From: Globisporangium splendens
Lineage: Eukaryota > Oomycota > Peronosporomycetes > Pythiales > Pythiaceae
NCBI GenBank assembly: GCA_006386115.1
Contig: VFIW01000012.1
Span: 496,001-560,000 of the forward strand
DNA length: 64,000 bases
Reading direction: 5' to 3'
Numbering within the stretch: position 1 is the stretch's first letter; each line of letters opens with the position of its first letter. Of this stretch, positions 22,231 through 32,796 are shown piece by piece. The notes beneath the pieces were generated by a model that was not told the DNA's origin, did no database searches, and saw only the letters and a program-made list of their open reading frames with translations. Made by a program: the position numbers and the translations under genes.

Positions 22231-25200
22231 ATGGCGACGCTCGGACCGCGCGTGATCCAGGTGCTGGAGTTCGCCAGCGTGCGCGCGCCGGAGCTTCAAG
22301 CGCTGCATGAGATCGCGCATAGTGAGGAGATGAGCACGGTGGCGGATGCAAAGCTGGGCTCGCAGCGAAACCAGCGCCGTCGCCGTGCGAACGCATTCAA
22401 GTCGCATCGCATGCCGCAGCGGCTGCGGCAAAAAGAGAGCAGCACCGAGCAGTCCCAACAGGAAGAAGAGCTGATCTCGCTGAAGCTCGGCGGTAAGCAA
22501 GCTGCCAGAGTCGCTGTGGAGAATGACGGCGTCGCGCAGTCAGCTGCTGGCGTGAAGGCGCCGCCGCAGCAGCGTTGCCGCAAGCACGAACGCCGTCCCC
22601 ACAAGCTTGTCGAGAGCCGCTCCTGGCAACAACACAGCAATAGCACCGACCTGCAAGAGACGAAAGCAGTGTGGATGGCGACGCACTTGTGGCACAGCAA
22701 GCGGATGAAGATGGTCGAGAAGTACGGGATGGTGCTGCCTGCGCATCGCGCAGACAAGAGCGTGTCGGCATCCTTGGACGTACGGAATCATGAGAGTGTG
22801 ATGCAATTTGCAAGATTGCTCGTATTTTATCTTTTATCACATCGTCGTGTTCCCTCGATTGTAGGCACTTCGGTCGAGATCAACTTTGCACGACATGTCG
22901 TACTATGGCGTCCTAGAGCTTTATGGGTTACCGCAGCTGATCCTTGAAGCACTGCAGCTCGTATCGGTATGTCGCACCAATGCGTATCCTTGACTGGTGG
23001 AGTAGCTATTTGCCTAAAGCACCCACCATTTCCATTTCGTTTCAGGATCCTGCTGGCTCGGATTTCCATGGCATGCGATTTCTCTCTGGCGGTGAGGAGG
23101 GTCAAAGCATTCTCTACCACGGTCAGTTTCCAATGGGTGCCATTTGCCCCGTGACGTTCATGTGGCGTCCATTACAGGCCGATTCGCGCAACGCTGGAAA
23201 TGCTGAGAATAGCGGATTCCAATTGCATGCTGATTGGCAGGAAACAAAGCGGCAACTGTGGCTCTGGATCCATCCAGCAGCGTTCGTGGAAGCAGCGTCG
23301 GCGATTAAAGCTGCCTGTGAGGAAGTCGTGGGTGATGGCGACGAGTACGTAGTTCACAACCTTTGCCTTCTGCCAATGCTTTGTGCACTGACGTTTGTAT
23401 GGGCTATGGACTGTAGCATCCAAATCATCGATCGCCGTGGCCAACTGTGCCGCTTCAAGCTACGCGGCAACATCGCGGATGAACTCGTGAGTCAGATTTG
23501 CGGGGCAAAGGGGAAGGGAAGCCCGATTCAGTCTGACGGAAGCACGGCTGCCATGGACGAAGCTGAATCCGACCATGAAGATGGGTTCACGAACTCGTTT
23601 ACTACGAAGCAATGCGGAACCTCCAACTTGTCTGTGCTGCACAAAAGTCTTGGAAAGCAACAGACGGCAGACGAGCCACTTAAGGCGGCCACCAGTACTA
23701 TTCACGCCGTTGTGGTGTCTGATCCGCGAACCTCTTCGCAGCATGGACGAAACTCTGATCAGCAAGGACTCTCGTTGCTTGGCGAGCCCTCCCCAGATGA
23801 ACTCGCCAAGCACGCGGATGATATTGTATGCCCTGTATCCGAGCAGAGCCTCACTTTGCAGAGTGCAGCAGAAGAACCAGAGTCGGTGCTGATTCTTCAA
23901 AAATTGTCGGAGATCTTGCAATGGACGTCAACACCAACACCTTCAGAGCTGTCACCAGACAGATACCCTTTCACTTCGCCGCTCGCCAAGGAGACTACGA
24001 GCAACGAAGATGCTGATATGGGTGCGGCAGACGGCAACGATGCATCGATCCCATGCTCGTTCCTTTGGTCTGTATCAAAGCGTCAGCAGTTGAGCAGGAT
24101 GTTCGAGAAAGATCACGAAGTCAACAGCAGAAAATACCAGGCGCGCCAAGCTCGAGTGCAGCAAATGGCTCAAGGAACTGCCAGTGGAGGAGAGCTGTCG
24201 AGTCCAAGTGAATCGCCGAATCTTCATTTGCTTGCAATCAGGAAAAACGAGCCGTTTCCAAAGGCGAGTGGATGGGACTTGATCGTCCTACCCTGCTTTG
24301 CTGCTAATCTGTTGAAGACCCTGGTGTTTGCAGGCGCTCTTGTCGTTGGTGTTGATGAAGACGAAGCCTTGGACACTGTTCTTCACAAAGCAAGGTACGA
24401 GGTGCTGCTCATTTCACTATTGGTGATTTCAGTGGTCTTACTGATTGACTGGCACTGATTTCTTTGTAGCTTCCCGCGAGATTTCCCAGACACTCAAGCA
24501 GGCGAGCGCTATTGGAACGAGTACGCTTCTGCTCTCGAGTCGGAACACCTGAAGAAGCCCAAGGCAAAGCGTTTCGCGTATGCAAAGCATGGGATTACGT
24601 CGCCGTTCCAGCCGAAGTGGACGCTGCTGTTCGCCAACTGCGATTCGACGGATGCTCGAGCTGAGGGCCACGAATTGCGCGACGACGATGAGGATGACGA
24701 TGGCAATAGCTCTCCGTGCGTGCTGCGGGGCGAAGGATACATGGAGCCGTTTTGCTTTTACAGCAAGACCAATTCCAGCGCTGAAGTTGCGCAAGAGAAG
24801 ATCCCTGTCGCAGTGCCGACGCTGGTCCGTGTCATTCTCCGCGTTCCTGGTCGAGCGAATCTTGTTCCAAACGCAATGGTAAGTCCGCTAACGCTTTTCA
24901 GGCAAATCTGCCAATCTTTAGCGAGGCAATCGGTTATCGCACGACTCACACTTTGCTTCGCACCAGATGTACATGCCTACAGACGAAGATGTCAAGAACT
25001 TTTACACTCAGAAGAAATGGAATGGCTGTGATATTACCAATTTCGCATCTCCAGAGGTAGAATACAGTTTGCTGGATGGTTTTCTTCATACAATGTGCAC
25101 AAAACTCACCTCAGCATCGTATTCTCTTGTGTAGCGAACGCTCGTGGGCTTCGTCACGTCGGCTGTCTACGACCGCCCAAAGGGAGCATTCCGAGCAACT

Positions 25201-25338
25201 GGTTTCTGCAGCTGTGAGCCTCTGCAGGAGATTTTCTTGCAGCAACGGGAATTCATGAAGTCGCAGGATGCGCTTGTGATGCTCCGAATTCCTCGTGCGA
25301 AACTGCTCAGACCTGTGCTCATTCGTGTCGAGGCGTAG
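22231..25338 (+). CDS. POP1: RNase P/MRP protein subunit POP1
   Basis: Largest protein of nuclear RNase P and RNase MRP, needed for tRNA 5' and rRNA processing. Exons 22231-22779, 22865-22966, 23046-24394, 24470-24878, 24967-25056 and 25135-25338 join in phase into 900 residues. The N-terminal POP1 domain carries a basic stretch (RNQRRRRANAFKSHRMP), the signature MATHLWHSKRMKMVEKYG, then LHDMSYYGVLELYG. The central part has SILYHGQFPMGAI. The POPLD region includes GWDLIVLPCFAANLLKTLVFAGA and FPRDFPDTQAGERYWNEYA. The C-terminal domain ends GFVTSAVYDRPKG...LIRVEA and a TAG. Human POP1 is 1,024 residues, so length is normal. No defect seen. The first residue is the ATG after a pyrimidine-poor leader; a GTG-like donor at 22800 was rejected because 22779/22865 restores the conserved motif. 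Confidence 0.93.
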
Positions 25339-25543
25339 AGGCTTCTTCTTCGACCAGGACCCGCTCAAGTCGTTAGCAAAGAGGCATTGGCACGTCAACA
25401 AGCTAGAGAAGAGTCTGAACATATTGACATTATATACTACATAGATACAGACATTGTCGTCTTGGTTGTTCCTTCTCGCTTCAAAATAACAAAAGTACAC
25501 GATGATGCGCGGTCGTTCATCACCTGTCGCCAAATGCCATCGA

Positions 25544-28000
25544 TCACTCGCGGTTGCTCATGTCCTCAAAACTGCTGTTCCGCAATAACTCATTCCCACT
25601 GCCCATGAGATGATCGTGGTCTTCGTCGACGTCATCACTCCATCGACGAGACACTTTTTCTTCGTTCGCTAAGTCAGCATCTTCCATGATCATTGCACTC
25701 CCGTTTTCTCCATATTCATCTGGTTCGCTTGACGAGCTGCTACCATCTTCTTCGTCACTTGAACTTATACTATGAGCGATGGCTCCATTGAACATGTGTC
25801 GGCTTGGTGGAATAAACTGGTGCTGCAACGGTTCTTTGCCAGACGTCGACATCGAACTCATTGATGCAATGACGCTTTCTGGAAGGTTCGACTGATCGAG
25901 CAATACTGGATCAGGAAGTGGAATATCCCAGTCGAGTAGCCTGCAAAGCTCTTGCACAATCTCATCTGAATACCCTAACAATTCGACATCAAACTGATGC
26001 GGTCGGCCGACTGGTTCTCTGTCAAATAGGAATTGAAAAGTCAGAAAAAAATACACACAAAATTTACAAGAAGTGCAACGGGCAGCACTTACCGATTTAT
26101 GAGAACCATCGGCGTATGTTTACGGATTCTTCCGACAATGCTTCGAACTGGGTTCACCTTCAACGACGATCCCATGACGAGCACTAGATCAGCCTCGTTT
26201 TCATCACTTTTTATGGAATCATGAAAACGACGCGGAAGCGATTCTCCGAAGAATACAATATCTGGCTTGACAATCCCATCTTCAGCATTGCATGCCGAGC
26301 ACATCGGTACCCGCTGGCTCAGGACATCCTCGCGGATAGCATCGTTTGGATACGTTTTCTTGCATGATAAGCAAGTGGCAGTCGCAAATGAGCCATGGCA
26401 CAAAACGCTGCGTTCGTGTGAAATTCCGGCAGCATGCTCGAGCATATCGATATTCTGGAAATGAAAATGAAAAAGGAAAACGTGAGCTTTTTGTCGAGTA
26501 AAATATGCACTCTGAGTAGTGTTTGAATCATGCGTGCTTACCTGGCTATAGATACGAAGCAGCTTGCCTTTTTCCTCCAAAAGCTTCAGGAAATAATGGC
26601 TCCTGGTAAATATGGCAAGACATAGTCAGTATTCATCTTGAAAGGACTTCAAGAACTCAAAGTCTCCAGTACCTCGATGGAACAAACGTAAAGCCATTCG
26701 ATTTTGGGAACAACTCCTTTGCAAACGCAAAAAAAGGGCGTGGATTGGAGCGGAAGAACTCAATATCTGTCATACCAATCGCGATTGAAATATCAGATAA
26801 GCATCCACGTGCATAAATCATGATCATCCAAAATGACTTACCGAACATGCACTGAGGATTTGGCAGGTTGTATTCACCCAACCGCTGATAGAAACAACAA
26901 GCATCGAATGTCAATAACACGATGGTGCCGTCTTTATAATCAAGTATCGCATCTGAGCCGGAAAAACTTACACTGTAGATGCCATTTTCAGAGCGAAAAT
27001 CGGGAATGCCACATGACACCGAGATGCCTGCACCAGCGAGGACAACAATTTTCTTGGACGATCGCAACAACTCGGCAACGTCTTGCAATGTATTGACGTG
27101 ATCGAGCTTCTGGCGCGCCTACATATGTGGACAGTAAAGCAGTATCCTCTCATTAATACCACCCTTGAAGAAATGAGTTAAGCACCTGAATGCTAAATTT
27201 GCGAGATGGGTACGTACGGGAATTGTAGGCTGGATCAGACGGATACCCATCGAGAACATGGCTTCCCAAAGTTCGTCATCGTCCACAGCCACGCCATCGG
27301 AGACGCCCAGCCCCAACACATCGAGCATTTGTCCAGCACCAACACCTCGGTTTTTCTGCATTGCACAACAGTTTCACATAGTTTGGCCGGGTTAGTATCA
27401 CAAAGTCCTCCGCACTCCAGCTCGCAGGATGCTACTTTTTTCCAACAAATGCACAGATGACGTTACCTGGTCCATGAGCCACGACATGAACGACTCTTCA
27501 GAGATCCCAGACGAGTCAGGGGCACCACCGAGGGAAAACCCGTGTGGCTTTGCTGCGGGGCTTCCACCAGTCGAGCTTCCACTGTCGTCCTCCTCTTCAC
27601 CGTTCGCACCCACTGCCGCATCTCCCGCAGCAGCATCTCCGTTCCGACCGCGCACTGTGCGCTCTTGCTCGTCCTCGCCGGCCGCCGCGCTCGCCTGGTT
27701 CTTATGTCGCTGACTCGGCGACGCCTGTTCGTTCTCATCGTCCGACGCGCGGTGCTTCTTGCTCGGCGGCGCGTTCATGTTCATGCTCACGCTTCGGTCG
27801 CGGTGGCTCGCACCTGGCGAGTGCTGTCCTTGCGGCTGCGAGTGCTGGCGACGATGGCTGCCAGATTTCCCATTCTGACTACTACTACTACGACTACTAC
27901 TACTACCACTACTACTATTACTGCCAGGACTCTCCTTCCGACGAGTCACGTCGCCGCTATTATTAACTTGCGCCATATCTGGGGGGACGCCGCCGTCCAT
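25544..28000 (-). CDS. SIRT1-type NAD-dependent protein deacetylase
   Basis: Class I sirtuin, eight exons: 28000-27467, 27355-27218, 27118-26972, 26884-26842, 26766-26673, 26602-26542, 26454-26093 and 26018-25544, 617 residues. A Ser/Gly-rich, charged N-terminus is followed by the catalytic core. The core has GAGIS (253-257), [44 protein letters not shown], catalytic His359 in CHGSFATA, zinc ligands C367/C370/C391/C394, [12 protein letters not shown] and [10 protein letters not shown], ending VLINREP...FDVELLG. These segments match SIRT1/Sir2 more closely than SIRT2 or SIRT6. The C-terminal tail is acidic and serine-rich. It probably acts on histones in the nucleus. All splice sites keep phase; stop TGA. 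Some of the poly-Ser run is encoded by an ACT microsatellite at 27876-27921. Confidence 0.93.
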
Positions 28001-28801
28001 TGTGCAGCCAACAATTTGGCGTTCGGTCGCGCTTCTTCAGCCGCTTGGGAGGGGGGACTTCCCTTCCTTCCTCTTCGGCGCTTGTATGGGGATTCGTATG
28101 TGGACGTGCTGCTTCAACCGCGCGCGTCTCTCTCTCTCTCTCTCTTCTCTTGGCTTTGGCTCGGCAGCGCACTCACTCGTCTCCCTTCCTTCTTCTCTCG
28201 CTTTCACTATGCGTGAGTGAATGCGCGCGACCGTTTCTTCTGTTTGCTGCTATGCGAGAGGGGGCGGGGAGAGCGGGGGAAGGTGGGGCGGGGCGGACGA
28301 CGAACAAGTATTTGAAAAAAATAGACAGCTTTGATTGGTGCAAATTTACAACAAATAAAATAATAGCCAATGATATAGCAAGGAATCTGTGAAATGACGT
28401 GGACCACATGGGTAACACAGAGTGATGGTCGATTCAAAATTCAAAAAACGAGCACCATGGTGAGATGCGCGCCATGTTGAAGTGCGCCAACATGGCTACG
28501 AACGGCGCGGCCATGTGGAAATAATCGGGATATGGAGCCCCTCAGATGAGCACAATGGAGTGGTGTGTACGCGCGCGCATACACACGCACAGCACGGTCG
28601 GTGCCGCTTACCGTATTTGGCTGCTTGAAGGATGAGCTGAATCACTCCATTCCGAATATAGACCAGCGGCCAAAGCGGTTGCAACATGGGCTCGCGGTGA
28701 CGACTTACCACTCTGCACAACGCAAGCTTGCTCCAGAATCGCTGGCTTGCCTTAAGAGACGCGGATCCTGTGCGCGTGGAAGGCGCAATTTGTCACTCAT
28801 C
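28001..28801. promoter_or_regulatory. Divergent promoter region between sirtuin and ODA1-like gene
   Basis: 800 bp with no coding region supported. It separates two genes transcribed away from each other. It holds a (TC)n run at about 28127-28148 and a purine/GC block at 28256-28300 (GGGGCGGGG-like). No TATA box was identified. Confidence 0.5.
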
Positions 28802-30032
28802 ATGCCAACGTCGCCGGATCGTCGTACCATCCAGAGTCGAGTGACAAAGAAGCTTTCGGCGGCGCCGGGGTCGACGCTGAGCAAGTCCGCATCGGAGAGC
28901 TCGCTGAACAAGAAGAAGCAGGGGAGTCTGTTAGAGCAAGAGCTGCTGCCGCTTGAGCGCGATGAAGGCAAACGCCACGCGCGCGAGCTCTCTGCGTGCC
29001 TGCTCGAGTATGCAAAGAAGATCGACGACCTGTAGGAGAAGAACCGCCGACTCGAGGAAGAGGTATGTCATTGTCGATTGCGCCGTGGTTGCACTGCATT
29101 GCGCCAGCCGCGTGTACTTAGTGAGCATTGCTTTTTGTTGTGTTTTCGCTATACACACAGCTGTCGTTTGATGACCATGTGACCCGCGACAACCCGTTTT
29201 TCAATGACCAAGTCGCCGAGAAATTGTCCAATCTGTACTTGTAGGGCAACAATTTCATGATTCGCTTGGGGCTCGAGAAGGAGGAGATCGCGCGGTTGAA
29301 TACCTTGATTCAGCGCAACGAGAGCATCTTGGCGTAGCAAAAGTCAAAATTATACGAACTCGCGGCACTAGATCACAGCCACAGCACATTGATCGAACGG
29401 ATCCGCGAAATGGAGAATGATATCGACCGCCGCATCGTGAAAATGAACGAACGACTCAATATTAACCGCAAGTTGAGAGAAACGATCGACGTGCATCGCG
29501 CCGAGCGAGCGCGAATGGACACCATCTACACGAAGATCTCTTCCGAGACGCTCTCAAAGCGCCATAAAATCGCTCGAGCCAGCAACGAAACCGAGAAGCT
29601 ACGCCAAGAAGTTGGCGACATCGAACAGCAAATCGAAGACATTCGTCAAGAAGGCGAAGAGTGGGAGATGAAATGCGACCAAAAGGCTGCACTGCTGCTC
29701 CAGGAGCTTAAAGAAATCGCCTTGCACCAAAAGGATGAGGAAGAAATGGTCGATGTTGACAAACACAAATACCTGGGGGGAGAACGATATCATGCGCAGT
29801 ATTGATGCGCAAGAGAATATGCCCAAGTGTTCCTGCTGATTCACAAAAAGTGCTCAACTTCAAAACGATCTCAGCTCTCGTGTCCAAAGATCAACCATAC
29901 CGCTATGGCGGTCTGCGCCCCCCGCATCTCTCCATGGAGGAGCTGAAAAAGAAAGACAACGTGGAAGAAGAATACCCGCTAACCTACGATGAACTGAAGG
30001 TGAAGGTTTGGCATCATGATACCACGCAGTAG
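28802..30032 (+). pseudogene. Outer dynein arm docking complex protein, ODA1/DC2-like, with three TAG codons
   Basis: Related to Chlamydomonas ODA1 (DC2), a coiled-coil that docks outer dynein arms on flagellar doublets. Exon 1 is 28802-29062, intron 29063-29160 (GTATGT...CACACAG), exon 2 from 29161. Matching blocks include NRRLEEELSFDDHVTRDNPF, then RIREMENDIDRRIVKMNERL and NRKLRETIDVHRAERARM, in the same order and spacing as ODA1. The frame is cut by TAG at 29033-29035, 29242-29244 and 29335-29337, all within alignable coiled coil. A phase change follows at a run of six G (29775-29780). The last readable piece (29850-30030, PYRYGGLRPPHLSMEEL) is in another phase and was not recognised. The intron signals are still perfect, so decay looks recent. 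Confidence 0.72.
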
Positions 30033-30165
30033 GGTTGTTTTCATTCATGTGCAGTGCATTCAATCTATTAATCCAAGCGCAGTGTCACCACCACAGGTTT
30101 CGGTTGCTATGACTTTGGTGGGCTCCTGCATTACATGCTTGTGCATGATGACAAATCCGATCAGT

Positions 30166-32166
30166 TTATTCCTCGGTCTTCGCCTTCTTCGCTTCAGGTT
30201 CTACCTTATCTGATTGACAAACGATGACGAAAGAAATGCACGAATGTTAGATTTCGGATGGAGACACTGGTGTGCTCACAAGGACGAGTGGTCAGGAAGT
30301 TGCTCACCTTGCGCCGAGCCGTTCTGAGCTGGAGCAGCAGCCTTGTTGCCAACAGCGCGCGCCTTTGGTCCCCAGTTTGGCTCTGGGTTATGTGGAAAAC
30401 GAAGAGCCTTTTCCTTCTCATGCGCTGGACGGCGAGACGAAAAGTTGGCCTCGAACTTTGGCTCCTTGGCCAGGATGCGCATACCAGGCGTGTTTTCGCC
30501 CTCACGCTTCTTCGTCACCGGGTGCTTCTTGACCCAGCAGCGCATGATATCCCAGATCACGTCGTTCGGGGCGTTTGTCTTGATGGCTTCCGGTACCTTG
30601 TGGAATTGCGAGGCCTGGTACCCAGCTGCACGGATCGCGCCTTGGATCTGCTCCATGCGTGGGTTTGAGCAGTGCAGAGTCTTGCTCAGACCAGGCAGCG
30701 TGTAGTGCAATGGCGCGTCCACCAACTCTTCCGAGATCGTCGTCAACAAGCCGTGAAGGCGTTCCTTGGTTGGGAACTCCGTCGTGGTCTTCGCCACACG
30801 TTCCCGGATGCGCAGCACCACATCGCGGTCGTGAATTGGCGCCGACCAAATGGGTCCGGCCATCTTGAACTTGCCCGAGCATTGATCACACTCTTGTCCG
30901 ACCACGGGTCCACGCGAAGCGTGGAACGTGTTTCCCGAAGCCACACCGAGCGGCTGCAAGTGGAAGCTGTCGCAACCAACACACTGGAAAGTGTATGAGA
31001 GCTTCGTCATCGCGGTCTTGACGTTCACAGGCGACTTGTACACGCGCACAAACACGCGCACGTAAAAGTCGATGCTGCACGCCGCGATTGGCACAATGTG
31101 GCGCGCGTACTTGTTGGCAGTAGCTTCAATCGACTGAAGAACTACACAAAGAGAGGACAGATGGTCATTCAATTAGGCACTCGCAGTGAGAAATGGGGAT
31201 ACTGAGGGAAAGGTTGTCGTACCGATACGAAGCGCCATTTCGTGGAGGTAGTTGGATTTGTTTGGAATCGAATTGTAACGCGAGAAGCACACCTACGTGG
31301 AGCAAAACATACACATACAAAGGAAAGAAACGAATGAGCATTTTCCAAATTCGCTCACAGCTTTGCTGTTGCAGGTACACAAGCAAGCGTACCTCTGGGT
31401 TCTTTCCCGACAGCACGGCCATGTCAGTGCACGTGACGCACAAGAGACCGCCGTTCGCGACACTCTGCACGGCACCATCGAGGAAGATCGACGCCGAGCC
31501 GTACGGGTCCAAATCGATCACATCGAAGTGGTCCTTGTCCTTGCGGTGTCTGTACATGACGTCGGTGGCATCGTCTTCGTTCGGGATCACGCGGTCCAGT
31601 GGCAACTCGTTGAACTCGATGTTGCGCTTGATCGATTCCACGGCCGCCGGGTCCATGTCGTTGACCAAGATGGACTTGACGCCAGGGATCTGCTGAAAGT
31701 ACCGGATCGAGCGCAGACCCGAGGCAGAGAGCGCCTCGAAGATCTTGATGCCCGCGCTCTCAGCGTTCTCCGCCAAGTGGGCGTCGATCTCTTCTTCAGT
31801 GTACTCCTTGGGCGTGAACTCGGTGCCGGCTGCCGTGGCCGCTTTCTTTGCCTGCTTGTGGAGCTTCTCGATCGCGCGCGCACGCGCAAAGTCCGAGATC
31901 ACGGCGATCGAGAGATCGCGGTTGAGCACCTGCACGTTGTTGTAGAACACCTTGTTCTGCTCGGGGAAGATCATCACGCCATTGCCCTCGCGGATGATCT
32001 TGTGACCCGGCGGCGCTGGTTTGGCCTGCAGGGTCTTGGCGAAGTCGGCTTGGTTGGTCAAGCTCATGTCGATCGTTGCAGCAGTAGCAGCAGCAGCAGT
32101 GTGTGAACGGCGGGCGCTCAGCAGACGATTCAGGAGCTTCAGGGAGTGCGCGCCACCAAGTCGCAT
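30166..32166 (-). CDS. TRM1: tRNA (guanine26-N2)-dimethyltransferase
   Basis: Makes N2,N2-dimethylguanosine at position 26 of tRNAs using S-adenosylmethionine. Exons 32166-31393, 31292-31223, 31141-30308 and 30209-30166 give 573 residues. Motifs: EALSASGLRSIRY (SAM motif I, 144-156), VNDMDP, DLDPYGSA (catalytic, 218-225), LLCVTCTDMAVLSG, HEMALRI and FYVRVFVRV. A C-terminal zinc-binding pair CVGC...CDQC follows, and then a basic tail (EAKKAKTEE) that could be a nuclear signal. The first 33 residues are basic and poor in acid (LLNRLLSARRSHTAAAA) before a second Met at 34. This fits mitochondrial targeting from the first ATG and a nuclear form from the second, as known for yeast Trm1; that is inference here. 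All exon joins keep phase. Confidence 0.94.
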
Positions 32167-32796
32167 GCACGGAAAGTGAATGTGTGTGTGCGTGGGTTGA
32201 CGCTTTAGACAATTTGACTGGAGGATGGCTGTACAAGCGACTCAGACTCAGACTCAGTGCTGTTGCTTCCATAGTACCAGTAGAAAAGGGGATTATTACA
32301 GAACTATACGCATAAGTAGTGTATCCAATTGAAAGTACTCGTGAATACCGATTTGGTACCGGTGTCATCATGGTGAACTGATTTGTTCCTGTTCGGTAGC
32401 AGCAGCCGTTTGCACCGCATTCGCCAAGATCAACAGGGAGAAACAACAACAACAACAGCGACATCAGAGGAAGGCAGGCGCTCCGAGTTTTGATGGATGG
32501 AAGCTCTCGCACGCATGGGAACGACGGCCACCGTCGAGGTGCGTGCCTTACTGCCACACAGTTGTCCGTCTTGTGTCAATGGCACAGCAGCAGCGGTCGC
32601 TCGTGCAGTTGTGGCGCGCTTCCATGCAAAGAGCTACACAGTGCAGCAGCTGCTGCTGTGTCAAGAGCGCAGATAGCATGAGCAATGAAGGCTTTCTCTT
32701 TATCTACTGCATATTGCCGCGTATCGCTGTGGAAATGCAAGGTCCTAATAGGAATGTCCACGCTGTTTTGCTGTTTGATTTGCGTGTCATACGCAG
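32167..32796. promoter_or_regulatory. Divergent region between TRM1 and eIF4G, with the unresolved eIF4G 5' exon
   Basis: Must contain both promoters. An (ACA)n run lies at 32441-32458 and a CTGCTG-rich patch near 32650. The first coding exon of eIF4G is probably within 32579-32745, but several ATG/donor pairs fit and none is decisive. Confidence 0.45.

Noticed and set aside
29850..30032. Separate gene encoding the PYRYGGLRPPHLSMEEL segment
   Set aside because: Too short, no start or partner exons found, and it directly follows the broken ODA1-like frame; listed as its degenerate 3' part.
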